A DNA stretch of 61,677 nt from Sphingobacteriales bacterium TSM_CSS. GTDB taxonomy: Bacteria > Bacteroidota > Bacteroidia > Chitinophagales > UBA2359. The position numbers and the translations under genes are program-made. Below the pieces are notes generated by a model. The model made no database searches and was not told where the DNA came from. It saw nothing but the letters and a program-made list of their open reading frames with translations. The stretch lies in assembly GCA_002212985.1 (NCBI GenBank), contig NBMY01000089.1, positions 1 through 61,677 on the forward strand. The letters run 5' to 3'. Below, piece after piece: positions 17,113-26,079 of the stretch; within the stretch, counting starts at the first letter, position 1, and each line of letters begins with the position of its first letter.

Positions 17113-18735
17113 ATGACATTTGACCAATTAGGCTTATCTGAGCCTCTTTTAAAAGCGGTAAAAGCCCTTGGCTTTACCCAACCTACCCCCATACAAGAGC
17201 AAACTATTCCGGCAGTATTGCAGGGCAATTGTGATTTGGTAGGACTTGCGCAAACCGGAACCGGAAAAACCGCCGCCTTCGGGCTGCCACTGCTGCAAAT
17301 GGTTACCCCCGATTTGCGCTATCCGCAGGCGCTCATTATTTGCCCAACCCGCGAGCTGTGCATGCAAATTGTAAAAGACCTGGAGCAGTACAGCCGCTTT
17401 TTACCGCAGGTTAAAACCGTGGCCGTATATGGCGGTGCGCCTATTTACACACAAATAAAAGATATAAAAGCCGGTGTGCAATTAGTAACTGCCACGCCCG
17501 GCCGCCTTATTGACCTTATAGAACGTCAGGCTATTAACCTAAACAATATCCAATACGTAGTACTCGACGAAGCCGATGAAATGCTTAACATGGGTTTTAG
17601 GGAAGATATTGAGTTTGTACTGAAGCACACTCCGCAGCGGCAATGCACCTGGCTCTTTAGCGCCACCATGCCCCCCGAAGTAAAACAGGTAAGCCGGCAG
17701 TTTATGCACAAACCTTTGGAAATTACCATTGGTAAAATTAATACCGCCAATGTAAATATTGACCATCAATACTACCTTACCTCGCAGCAGCACCGATACG
17801 AAGCGCTTAAACGTCTTATTGATTTTCATCCGGGCATGTACGCCCTTATTTTTGCCCGCACCCGCGCCGATGTACAAGATATAACCGCCCGTTTAGTACG
17901 CGAAGGCTATGATGTTGACGCGCTGCATGGCGATCTTAGTCAGGCACAGCGCGATAAGGTAATGCAGGAGTTTAGAGAAAAGAGCCTGCAACTGCTCATT
18001 GCCACCGATGTGGCCGCCCGCGGTATTGATGTGCAGGGAATAACTCACGTAATTAATTACGAACTACCCGATGACCCCGAAGTTTACACCCACCGCAGCG
18101 GACGCACCGGCAGAGCAGGTAACACGGGTGTGTGCATGTCAATTATAGGGCCCAAAGATAAAAACCGCCTCATACAGGCCGAGCGTTTTGTACAGGCACC
18201 TTTTCATAAATTGGAAATTCCCAGCGGTAAAGATGTGTGCCGCAAACAGTTCTTTCATTTCATGGACAGAATGCTCAATACCGACATTAGCCATGGCGAT
18301 TACGAAACCTACATGCCCATGTTGGAAGAAAGAGTAGCCGACATGAGCAAAACCGAAATCCTGAAACGCTTGGCCGCCCTTGAGTTTGACCGGTTTCTGC
18401 GCTATTACGAGAATGCCGAAGACCTTAACATTAGAACAGAAACCCGAAAAGACAAAAAAGCCTCGCGCGATACCAAAGGGCGCTCTTTTGGGGGCGACCA
18501 ACAATATACTACCCTTTTTGTAAACTTAGGTATAAAAGACGGGTTTTACAAGGCCAGTTTTCTGCAGTTTATTTTAGATATGAGCGGATTAAAAAAAGAC
18601 GTGTTGGGGCATATTGACCTAAGGTCTATTCACAGCATTGTAGAAGTGGAGCAAAATGTTGCCAACCAAATGATGCGCGCTGTTGACGGGCGCACCTACA
18701 AAGGCCGCAAAATACGCATGAATCGCATGAAGTAG
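17113..18735 (+). CDS. DEAD-box ATP-dependent RNA helicase with DbpA-type RNA-binding domain
   Basis: This 540-residue cytoplasmic helicase shows all DEAD-box motifs in order: Q motif (TPIQEQTIP), AQTGTGKTA, PTRELC, DEADE, SAT, the ARGID motif and HRSGRTGR. A linker of ~90 residues leads to a C-terminal DbpA-like RNA-binding domain (~465-540, TTLFVNLGIKDGF to YKGRKIRMNRM). Proteins of this shape remodel rRNA or mRNA structure and are often induced by cold. The exact RNA target cannot be told; it resembles the CsdA/DbpA group. It is monocistronic. Confidence 0.95.
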   Translation: MTFDQLGLSEPLLKAVKALGFTQPTPIQEQTIPAVLQGNCDLVGLAQTGTGKTAAFGLPLLQMVTPDLRYPQALIICPTRELCMQIVKDLEQYSRFLPQVKTVAVYGGAPIYTQIKDIKAGVQLVTATPGRLIDLIERQAINLNNIQYVVLDEADEMLNMGFREDIEFVLKHTPQRQCTWLFSATMPPEVKQVSRQFMHKPLEITIGKINTANVNIDHQYYLTSQQHRYEALKRLIDFHPGMYALIFARTRADVQDITARLVREGYDVDALHGDLSQAQRDKVMQEFREKSLQLLIATDVAARGIDVQGITHVINYELPDDPEVYTHRSGRTGRAGNTGVCMSIIGPKDKNRLIQAERFVQAPFHKLEIPSGKDVCRKQFFHFMDRMLNTDISHGDYETYMPMLEERVADMSKTEILKRLAALEFDRFLRYYENAEDLNIRTETRKDKKASRDTKGRSFGGDQQYTTLFVNLGIKDGFYKASFLQFILDMSGLKKDVLGHIDLRSIHSIVEVEQNVANQMMRAVDGRTYKGRKIRMNRMK

Positions 18736-18764
18736 CTAATTGCGCTAAATTACAAAATTGTCAA

Positions 18765-19742
18765 TTACAGTTTACCGGTTATCCGGCGGTATTTTAATTG
18801 GAGTTCAAGGGCTACGAGACGCAGGTAATCAAGCGATTTATAGAGGCGTGTTTGTTTTATTTGCTGCCGGTATAATTGGCTTCTTTGCTGGCGGTTCCGT
18901 TGTATTACCACTGTTTGCAGGTCTTTTTCCAGACTCCAGCCTTCCTGATGCAAGGGGCTGCTGTACAGGTGCAAAAAATACGGTTTTATTTTGGGCAACC
19001 CGGGGTGTAGAGCATAAGTACCCCTGGGGCTAATGGTTAAATCGGCATTGTTTAAATCGGCAATAAAGTTATATTGCTGCGGCAGGCATTGCTGGTTTTG
19101 CAAGGCATGTTTCCAAACCGTAACAATAAGCGTTCCTTGGTCGCGGGTGCGCCAGAACGGAAGTTCAAAGGTATGCAGCGTAAGTTGGTGCCATGTTTGC
19201 ATAAATTCTACCGACCGGTGGTTAAACAAAAAAACCCCTCCGTTCCAATGCACCCAATCGGGCGGAATTTGAATATGGTATTGCTGCCCAATGGCCTGTA
19301 CCAAATGCGGGCACTGGTTTGAAATACCTTTTTCAAGACAACCGCAGTTGAGCGCCCAAGGACTAAACGTGCTAATGTTGCTGTGTTGGTGGGTATAGTC
19401 TTTTGCAAAGGCAACCGGCCCGTATTGATGTTGAAAAATCTGGTCAATTTTAGGGCTGTTGGCAATGACATCGGTATCAATATAGCAGTAGTTATGCTCA
19501 AGATTTAAAAAGCGGTGCAGCCCGGTTTTAAGGTAAATGCTTGCCTGATGGTTGGTATAGTGAGCCGGCGTAGGAATGTTTACCACCGTATGATGCTGAA
19601 CAGGCAATTGGTTGCGGCTGGGGTCGGTAACCACAATTACCCGGTTCTGGCTGTATTTCTGTATAAACCGAAGCGAGAAATGCAGGGTTTGTATATGCTC
19701 TGCAGTGCCACAAACTACATACACAAAAATATTTTCTGCCAT
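18765..19742 (-). CDS. Glycosyltransferase-like protein, paralogue A
   Basis: This 325-residue protein has an N-terminal Rossmann-like strand (NIFVYVVCGTAEHI), an IVVTDPSRN strand-turn and a DxD-type motif in CYIDTDVIA (~residue 95), then DWVHWNGGVFLF and TRDQGTLIVTVW. These features suggest a GT-A fold sugar transferase; the exact CAZy family is not recognised. It is clearly paralogous to the protein at 21044-22057 along nearly its whole length. ATG 19742 is chosen because the preceding 17 in-frame codons have no counterpart in the paralogue. It is the last gene of the minus-strand glycan-type cluster, 53 bp after the epimerase gene. Confidence 0.72.
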   Translation of the reverse strand: MAENIFVYVVCGTAEHIQTLHFSLRFIQKYSQNRVIVVTDPSRNQLPVQHHTVVNIPTPAHYTNHQASIYLKTGLHRFLNLEHNYCYIDTDVIANSPKIDQIFQHQYGPVAFAKDYTHQHSNISTFSPWALNCGCLEKGISNQCPHLVQAIGQQYHIQIPPDWVHWNGGVFLFNHRSVEFMQTWHQLTLHTFELPFWRTRDQGTLIVTVWKHALQNQQCLPQQYNFIADLNNADLTISPRGTYALHPGLPKIKPYFLHLYSSPLHQEGWSLEKDLQTVVIQRNRQQRSQLYRQQIKQTRLYKSLDYLRLVALELQLKYRRITGKL

Positions 19743-19795
19743 ACGGTTAAGCGGTTGTTGAGCAAAACAAAAATGAATATTTCTAAAACACAACC

Positions 19796-20815
19796 CTACA
19801 AATGCGGGTATTGTTTACACCATGCAACCAAATGCTGCACACCTTCTGCCAATGTGGTGGAGGGTTTAAAACCGGTAAGTTGGTATAATTGTGTGGTATT
19901 GGCAAAGGTATGGTTTACATCGCCGGGTTGCGAGGGTAAAAATTCGAGAATAGCTTTTTTTCCAATGTTATTTTGCAGGCATTCAATAAATTGCAGCAGT
20001 TGTATGGGGTGTTCGTTGCCAATATTAACAACCCTGTGCAGGGCAGTTTGTTTTGGCATTGGCAGGTTCAGCAGGGCGGTAATGGCTTGTACCGTATCGG
20101 CAATATAGGTAAAATCTCGGTCCTGATGTCCGTAGTTAAAAACTTTAATGGAACGTTCTTCCATAATAGCTTTGGCAAACAGGTAAGCAGCCATATCGGG
20201 GCGGGTATATGGGCCGTAAACGGTAAAAAATCGCATCCCGGTAAAGGCAATGCGGTAAATATGTGCATATACATGCGCCAACAGTTCGGTACTTTTTTTT
20301 GTGGCGGCGTAAACAGAAAGGGGTTTATTGGTATCAATGGTTTCGGTAAATGCTTCGTGGCTTTTGGCCGCCCCGTAAACAGACGAACTGGAAGCATACA
20401 AAATATGTGCTATTGAGGAGTATTGCCGGCAACATTCAAACAGGTTTATAGTGGACAAAATGTTGTTTTGTACATAAATCTGCGGGTTTTCTACCGAATA
20501 GCGCACCCCTGTTTGTGCTGCCAGATGCACCAAAACATCGAACCGGTTTTGTTGTATAAATTTTTCAAGGTTGTGATAATCGGTTAAATCGAGTTGTATG
20601 AAAGAAAGATTGGCGTAGATGTTTGAAACAAGTAGTTTGTTGTACAAAACATCATCGGGGTTAAACCCTTGTGCTTTGAGTCTTTCAAATTTAAGCGGGG
20701 TAAAAAAAGGGGTAATTGCATCTAAACCCGTAACAGTGTAACCCTGTTCTGCCAGGTGAAGCGCAAGGTGCATTCCAACAAAGCCGGCGGTGCCGGTTAC
20801 TAGTACATGAGGCAT
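19796..20815 (-). CDS. NAD-dependent sugar epimerase (UDP-glucuronate 4-epimerase-like)
   Basis: This 339-residue extended SDR enzyme has the NAD-binding motif GTAGFVGMHLALHLA at the N-terminus, catalytic Ser in SSSVYG and Tyr-Lys in YAATKK (~residues 130-155), and FFTVYGPYTRPDMA, which is characteristic of UDP-glucuronate 4-epimerases and their close relatives. It would convert UDP-glucuronate to UDP-galacturonate or a similar nucleotide sugar for the neighbouring glycosyltransferases. Related activities (4,6-dehydratase, other 4-epimerases) cannot be excluded. A candidate promoter lies 63-70 bp upstream, so it may also be transcribed separately from the rest of the cluster. Confidence 0.88.
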   Translation of the reverse strand: MPHVLVTGTAGFVGMHLALHLAEQGYTVTGLDAITPFFTPLKFERLKAQGFNPDDVLYNKLLVSNIYANLSFIQLDLTDYHNLEKFIQQNRFDVLVHLAAQTGVRYSVENPQIYVQNNILSTINLFECCRQYSSIAHILYASSSSVYGAAKSHEAFTETIDTNKPLSVYAATKKSTELLAHVYAHIYRIAFTGMRFFTVYGPYTRPDMAAYLFAKAIMEERSIKVFNYGHQDRDFTYIADTVQAITALLNLPMPKQTALHRVVNIGNEHPIQLLQFIECLQNNIGKKAILEFLPSQPGDVNHTFANTTQLYQLTGFKPSTTLAEGVQHLVAWCKQYPHL

Positions 20816-20877
20816 TTATTGCGTTTTTGCAGCCACAAAACTGCTTTTGTATGATAACCTGTATAAATAGCGGGGCA

Positions 20878-20885
20878 CAAATATA
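20878..20885 (-). promoter_or_regulatory. Candidate -7 box for the epimerase gene
   Basis: TATATTTG on the minus strand matches TAnnTTTG, 63-70 bp upstream of the epimerase start, in the 228-bp gap after paralogue B. No -33 element is at the right spacing. Confidence 0.4.
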
Positions 20886-21043
20886 CACAGATAAACCGAA
20901 AAAAACAGACATAGCAAACAACAGTCAGGTATTTACAAGCAACCGCAAAATGTCAGTAGCAAGTTACGAAACAATTTGTGTGGCGCGCATAAGGGTTAAG
21001 CGCTGTACCTATTTTGAGTGCCCTATGTGTTGTACAAAAACCC

Positions 21044-22057
21044 TCAAAAGGTTTTGGTATGCCGGTACATCAACCCCAGTTGAGCCACAATGCGTTTAAA
21101 AAGCGGAAAAATGCCATAGATAATACCATACTGCCTGAAATGTTGAATAAACCAATGTTTGTTTTGCTCCGGTTTAACAACAGTTGACCGAAAGCGGTTA
21201 CGGGCACTTAAAGGTTCTTCCACATCTGCTTTCAGACTCCAATTAGGGTTTTCGAGGTTTGAATGAAAGAGATGCAGGAAAATAGGGTTGGTTTTAGGTA
21301 AGCCGGGGTGCAAGGCATACCCTTCGAGGGGCTGAAAACATAAAAAAGCATTATTTAAATCGGCAATAAAATTGAATTTCTGGGGCAGTACCGGCTGATT
21401 TTGTAAACCATTTTGCCAAACTGTTACAATAAGGGTTCCCTGGTCGCGGGTTTGCCAATAGGAATTCTCAAATATTTGCAAGGTATTTTGGTGCCACTGC
21501 TCCATAAAAGCGGCAGAATGTTGCAGGGTAAACACAAAAACGCCACCGTTCCAATGAACCCAATCGGGTGCTACTATTATGCCAAATTTTTGCCGAATGG
21601 CATCGGGCAGGTGATGGCAACTTGCGGTATCATTTAACCCGGTGCAGGGGCAGTTTACCGCCCATGGGCTAAAACGGCTTACATTGTTTTCGGCAATGGG
21701 TAAATCCTGGGCAAAGGTAATGGGTGGAGTGAAGAAGGTAAAAACCTGATCGGCTCTATGATTGACGGCCAGCACATCACTGTCAAGGTAGCAATATTTT
21801 TTATAATTCCCGGGCACATGCCGATGCAGTGATGTTTTAAGGTATATGCTTGCCTGATGATGGTTGAAATGGGCAGGTGTTTCGACATGAATAACATGGC
21901 GGTGTTTAATAGGAATTTCATTTCGGTTTACATCGGTTACAACAATAATATCTGAATTGGCATTCCATTCCAGCCATTTAAGTGATCTGTGCAGGGTATC
22001 AATATGTTTCCGTCTTCCGCACACTACATATACAAAAGCATTTTCAGTTTTTCTCAT
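21044..22057 (-). CDS. Glycosyltransferase-like protein, paralogue B
   Basis: This 337-residue protein is the paralogue of the one at 18765-19742, with FVYVVCGRRKHI, DIIVVTDVNRNEIP, TPAHFNHHQASIYLKT, the DxD-type CYLDSDVLA, DWVHWNGGVFVF and TRDQGTLIVTVW in the same order. This is consistent with a GT-A fold transferase using a nucleotide sugar. Both copies conserve FSPWA-NC-C, a pair of cysteines that may be structural. Its start overlaps the end of the UbiA-type gene by 14 bp, implying translational coupling. The donor and acceptor are unknown. Confidence 0.72.
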   Translation of the reverse strand: MRKTENAFVYVVCGRRKHIDTLHRSLKWLEWNANSDIIVVTDVNRNEIPIKHRHVIHVETPAHFNHHQASIYLKTSLHRHVPGNYKKYCYLDSDVLAVNHRADQVFTFFTPPITFAQDLPIAENNVSRFSPWAVNCPCTGLNDTASCHHLPDAIRQKFGIIVAPDWVHWNGGVFVFTLQHSAAFMEQWHQNTLQIFENSYWQTRDQGTLIVTVWQNGLQNQPVLPQKFNFIADLNNAFLCFQPLEGYALHPGLPKTNPIFLHLFHSNLENPNWSLKADVEEPLSARNRFRSTVVKPEQNKHWFIQHFRQYGIIYGIFPLFKRIVAQLGLMYRHTKTF

Positions 22058-23879
22058 CTTTATCGTAATTTACAATATTGGAAGAAAAAATTACGTCTGA
22101 TGTTATATTGCCCAGCAAGGGAAGAATCAATATCCAAAGATAAACATTTAATTTGAATGCTGCAAAAATTTCTGAAAAAATAATTACCGGAAGCCATTTG
22201 TTGTAAAACTGTCCCATAAATACGAAGCCAAATATCTGCACATTTCTAAGCGGGTTTAGCTTAAAAGGGTTCAAGGAATTGATTTTTACTCTTACATTAA
22301 TTGCCGTATTTGCAGAAACAGCACCTGCATAAGCAAAATAAACAATTTTGAAACCCGAAACGGCTGCAAACACAACCAAAACAAGCGGGGTAAAAAAGCA
22401 ATACAAAATGCTGCAAACAACAACAAAAAACAACATCTCAAAAAGCAAGGCAATTCGGCTTGCTACAACAGGCAGAAACAGCTTATGCGGCGGCATAGTT
22501 TCGAGCCGTGGGTAGGATTTACAGAGTTGTAAATACCATACTTCTCTGAAGTACCAACAACCAAGCCAACCCCATATTGCTGCCGGCAGGGCTATTTGTT
22601 TCCAAAACGGGTTTATAACTTGTTGCTGCCAAAATCCTGTGTTCATCAATACATAAAAAAGCACACCACCCGTTAGCAGCCAAAGTGCAAAAGTGGTTAA
22701 TAAAACGGTTTTTGCAGGCCTGGTTTGGACGGAAAACAGCAAATCATATATACATTGCCAGCATATAGCCGCTGTTACCACTGCTACGGTAACCCAACAC
22801 GGCGGTAAAACACCATTTACCAAAAACGGAATATACACCGCAGCAAACAAACCGGTAAACAGCAATCCAAAATCTCGGTGCACCCTTAAACGGTGAAAAT
22901 CGGTTACCAGGGCAGGCATTACCAATAATGGCAACGGCACACCCCTATTCAGCAAAATAAATAGCAAAAACAAGGAAACCGGAAAAATGGTATCATACAA
23001 TGTGCTGAGAAAAGTGTGCGGATAAAATATGCTTTTGCGTAAACCATCGGGGTTATACCGATAGCGCCCGTTTTGATAATTGAACAATAGTACAGCACAA
23101 AAAAACAACGCCCAAGGCGACATAACGAGGAGCAGTATGGTAAAAAGCGCTATTTCGACAGGCAGCAGGAATAGGGTAATTTTTCGGGCATTATCGGGTC
23201 CGTTTTTAGTAACCCAAGTGTTTATGTTCGCAATACTGTCGTTGTCACAATCTTGTATCTGGTGTTCAATAATGCTTCGCAACCCATATAATAATGTCCA
23301 CAATATCAATAGAGCCGTTAAAAATTCTGCCTGTACGGGCCATTGGGTGTTAAACAATTTAGAAAAGGTAAACAGGGTTATGAGTGCAGGTAATATGAAT
23401 GCATAAGCGGCATCGGTAAACCATGCCAATATACCCCGCTCTTTCAACCTGAACGGAGGTATGGCATAGAGTGCAAGTAATAAACAATGAACGGCAAGTA
23501 AGGAAATATTGATGCGGTTAGCCGGTAAGTACAACCAGGGAAGCCATCCGGCAACCAACAGGGCTGCACTGATAAGTATTCTTGATTGATAACTTAACGA
23601 GGCTGCAAGATTTTTTTTCCCAGCCCTCAAATCGCAGTCTATATCAAAACAATCATTAACAAAGTGCCCGAACGAACCGATAAAAGTTGCCCAGCATAAA
23701 AAGAATGCAAGGCAAACTATAACCTTTTGTGGAAAAACAGAATTGGTACCAAATGTCGCACAATAGCAGATTATCCCTAATAATGGGAATACCTTATTTC
23801 GCCACCAAAGGCCAAATTTGAACCGGGCAGTTTTGGAAAACATAAATTTAATCCTTTCAAACATTTTAACAACAAACAA
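22044..23879 (-). CDS. UbiA-type prenyltransferase with a large extra C-terminal membrane region
   Basis: This 611-residue polytopic membrane protein has a N-terminal half like the UbiA superfamily. The first Asp-rich motif is NDCFDIDCDLRAGKKN (~residue 75), matching NDxxDxxxD with a downstream lysine as in polyprenyl-phosphate phosphoribosyltransferase-type members. The second motif is HQIQDCDNDSIANINT (~residue 210). Such enzymes transfer a prenyl chain or act on prenyl phosphates. UbiA proteins are usually ~300 residues, so the second half (~320-611, several more membrane segments, REVWYLQL, NPFKLNPLRN) is extra and not recognised. It lies between asnB (48 bp upstream) and glycosyltransferase B (14-bp overlap). 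A lipid-carrier or glycolipid role is inferred from context only. Confidence 0.72.
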   Translation of the reverse strand: MFVVKMFERIKFMFSKTARFKFGLWWRNKVFPLLGIICYCATFGTNSVFPQKVIVCLAFFLCWATFIGSFGHFVNDCFDIDCDLRAGKKNLAASLSYQSRILISAALLVAGWLPWLYLPANRINISLLAVHCLLLALYAIPPFRLKERGILAWFTDAAYAFILPALITLFTFSKLFNTQWPVQAEFLTALLILWTLLYGLRSIIEHQIQDCDNDSIANINTWVTKNGPDNARKITLFLLPVEIALFTILLLVMSPWALFFCAVLLFNYQNGRYRYNPDGLRKSIFYPHTFLSTLYDTIFPVSLFLLFILLNRGVPLPLLVMPALVTDFHRLRVHRDFGLLFTGLFAAVYIPFLVNGVLPPCWVTVAVVTAAICWQCIYDLLFSVQTRPAKTVLLTTFALWLLTGGVLFYVLMNTGFWQQQVINPFWKQIALPAAIWGWLGCWYFREVWYLQLCKSYPRLETMPPHKLFLPVVASRIALLFEMLFFVVVCSILYCFFTPLVLVVFAAVSGFKIVYFAYAGAVSANTAINVRVKINSLNPFKLNPLRNVQIFGFVFMGQFYNKWLPVIIFSEIFAAFKLNVYLWILILPLLGNITSDVIFSSNIVNYDKDEKN

Positions 23880-23927
23880 TCAATACACCTTCATTCAATC
23901 GGTCAGGTCCGTTAACAAAAATCAGTA

Positions 23928-25766
23928 TTACTTTACAAAATAGTTGTGCGTTTCCATCCACAAAGCCAGGGTTAATAAACTCCAGCTTTGTTGATTTTGT
24001 GATGCAATATAAGGTTGTACGGACTCAAAATTCAGTACCGAATAAATTTTGCTGTTTTTCTGCATGAGGTATGATTGTATGAGTTCCTGTACGCCCGGCT
24101 GCTGCAACCATAGTTGTATGGGCGCGCCAAACCCCTGTTTACTGCGCCGGGTAATTTCGGGGGGCAGTTGTTCTGAAAAAGTATTGCGCAAAATAAGTTT
24201 TTCGGTAGCTGTGTTTACCTTATATTGTATTGGCAACGACAGACAAAATTCGGCCAAATCCACATCTAAAAACGGGCTTCTCAACTCAAGGCTGTTTGCC
24301 ATAGAAGCGCGGTCGGTCTTTACCAATATATCGCCGCACAAATAACCGTCTATATCCATCAGCAGGGCATCATGGGGGGTGTTGGTGTTATATTTGGCAT
24401 AATCTGTAAATTTTTCAATATCGTTGGGCAATCCCAGTTGTTGTAACTCAGCGTCTGAAAAATGATTTCTGAACCCGTAATACCGTTGTGCTGCGCTTTG
24501 CGGCGTGTTTGCATGGTATGTTTCGGGCTGTGGCGGGGCAAATTGTCGGTACCATTGCTGTAAGCGGCGCAGGGCATCTTGCAGCCAAAACCGTTTAATG
24601 GGTTGCGGGATTTCTGGCGCTTTTACCTGCAATTCGGGAAAAAGGTAACGCGACCAGTAAAAGTAACCACCCAACAATTCGTCGGCGCCATCGCCGCTAA
24701 GGGCTACTTTTACATGGCTGCTTGCCAGTTTGGTAATAAGCCAGGTAGGTATGTTTGATGAGTCGGCAAATGGTTCATCATAAATTTGCTGCATTTGCCA
24801 CATTAGCCCGGCAAAGTCTATGTTTTCATCTATCAGTTCAATATGTTGCGTTTGATATTGTTGTGCCACCAGCCTTGCAAACGGCAGTTCGCTGTCCACA
24901 CCGCCGGTAAACCCAAACGAAAAGGTCTTAATGTGCGGGTGCAGTTGTGCTGCTATTGCTGTAATGGTACTTGAGTCGAGTCCGCCGCTTAAAAATGTGC
25001 CTACGGGCACATCGGCAACCAATTGTTTTTCAACGGCTTGTTTCAGCAGGTTGGTAAATAAGTGTTCGGCTTCGGGTTCTGTTATGTGATGGTTAACCGC
25101 CGGCGGGGTCCAGTATTTTTCAAGGGTTATGATGCCTTTTTCATACCGCAAAACATGTGCGGGCGGCACTACCCCAATGTTTTGGTAAATACTTTTGTTG
25201 GGTAAAACATAACCATGCCGAAGATAACAAGCCACCTGCGCTGTATCTAACATCGGTTTAATTAAGCCCGATACCAGTAAAGCCTTAATTTCCGAAGCAA
25301 AAAGCAGGGTTTGCGCATCGGGTTGTGCATAGTACAGGGGTTTTTCGCCAAAGCGGTCGCGGGCAAGCAGCAGTTCCTGTTTGTCATTGTTCCAAATGGC
25401 AAAGGCAAACATGCCCGGCAAGTGTTGCAGGAAATGGTGTCCTTGGTCTTCATACAAAGCCAGTACCACCTCGCTGTCGGTTTGGGTGACAAAAGGATAC
25501 CGGTTGCTGTATCGGTTTCTGATTTGCCGGTACCCGTAAATTTCGCCGTTAAAGGTAAGGGCGGTATTGGTTAACCCCGATTGAATGGGCTGCCTGCCGC
25601 CCTCTACATCAATAATGCTAAGGCGGGTGTTTCCCAACAGGCAATGCCCAAAGGTGGCAATGCCACTACTATCGGGGCCTCGGTGGTGTAGTGCTGCCAC
25701 CATTCTTTCTGCAGCAGGCAGCAATTGGGCAGCATTGGGGGCAACAATTCCGGCTATTCCACACAT
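23928..25766 (-). CDS. asnB: Glutamine-hydrolysing asparagine synthetase family protein
   Basis: This 612-residue protein is complete. The class II glutaminase domain starts with the nucleophile Cys2 in MCGIAGI and includes HHRGPDSSG and FNGEIYGY. The synthetase domain has the ATP PP-loop SGGLDSS (~residue 265) and ALSGDGADELLGGY. The family uses glutamine ammonia and ATP to amidate aspartate or another carboxylate. Copies inside polysaccharide or exosortase loci often amidate sugars or other non-canonical substrates, and the glycosyltransferase context here makes that possible. It is probably the first gene of the minus-strand cluster, with a good promoter 107 bp upstream. Confidence 0.93.
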   Translation of the reverse strand: MCGIAGIVAPNAAQLLPAAERMVAALHHRGPDSSGIATFGHCLLGNTRLSIIDVEGGRQPIQSGLTNTALTFNGEIYGYRQIRNRYSNRYPFVTQTDSEVVLALYEDQGHHFLQHLPGMFAFAIWNNDKQELLLARDRFGEKPLYYAQPDAQTLLFASEIKALLVSGLIKPMLDTAQVACYLRHGYVLPNKSIYQNIGVVPPAHVLRYEKGIITLEKYWTPPAVNHHITEPEAEHLFTNLLKQAVEKQLVADVPVGTFLSGGLDSSTITAIAAQLHPHIKTFSFGFTGGVDSELPFARLVAQQYQTQHIELIDENIDFAGLMWQMQQIYDEPFADSSNIPTWLITKLASSHVKVALSGDGADELLGGYFYWSRYLFPELQVKAPEIPQPIKRFWLQDALRRLQQWYRQFAPPQPETYHANTPQSAAQRYYGFRNHFSDAELQQLGLPNDIEKFTDYAKYNTNTPHDALLMDIDGYLCGDILVKTDRASMANSLELRSPFLDVDLAEFCLSLPIQYKVNTATEKLILRNTFSEQLPPEITRRSKQGFGAPIQLWLQQPGVQELIQSYLMQKNSKIYSVLNFESVQPYIASQNQQSWSLLTLALWMETHNYFVK

Positions 25767-25872
25767 TTAATTTAAAATAAAATAGTTTATTTAAACTCAC
25801 CTGTAATCTATCAGACAACCCCGGCAATGTACTTCAGCGGGGCAAACTGAAGCGGGAGCTGGTTAAAAGCGC

Positions 25873-25904
25873 CAAAGGTAGGTATTTACAGTCTTTTGGG
25901 CAAA
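25873..25904 (-). promoter_or_regulatory. Strong candidate promoter for the asnB cluster
   Basis: On the minus strand TTTG (plus 25901-25904) and TACCTTTG (plus 25873-25880) are separated by exactly 20 bp, a full match to the Bacteroidota -33/-7 consensus. An inverted repeat AGTTTA-TT-TAAACT lies between it and the start codon and might be an operator. Confidence 0.65.
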
Positions 25905-25952
25905 ATTATTACCCAGTTACATTTGGATAAAACCTCCGACACTAAAAACAGT

Positions 25953-25983
25953 TTTGAAAAAACCCATACCTTTGCTATATTTG
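25953..25983 (+). promoter_or_regulatory. Strong candidate promoter for the YidD-like operon
   Basis: TTTG at 25953-25956 is followed after 19 bp by TATATTTG at 25976-25983, matching TTTG-N19-21-TAnnTTTG. It points away from the asnB promoter and lies about 100 bp before ATG 26080. The 313-bp region 25767-26079 otherwise shows no gene. Confidence 0.65.
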
Positions 25984-26079
25984 CATCTTTTAACACGGTA
26001 TTTTCTTCCGAAAAGATTGCTGCGGCAGTTTGCAGGGCAAGCAAAACTACCGTAAACTGCTTTCCATCTTGTGCCTTAC

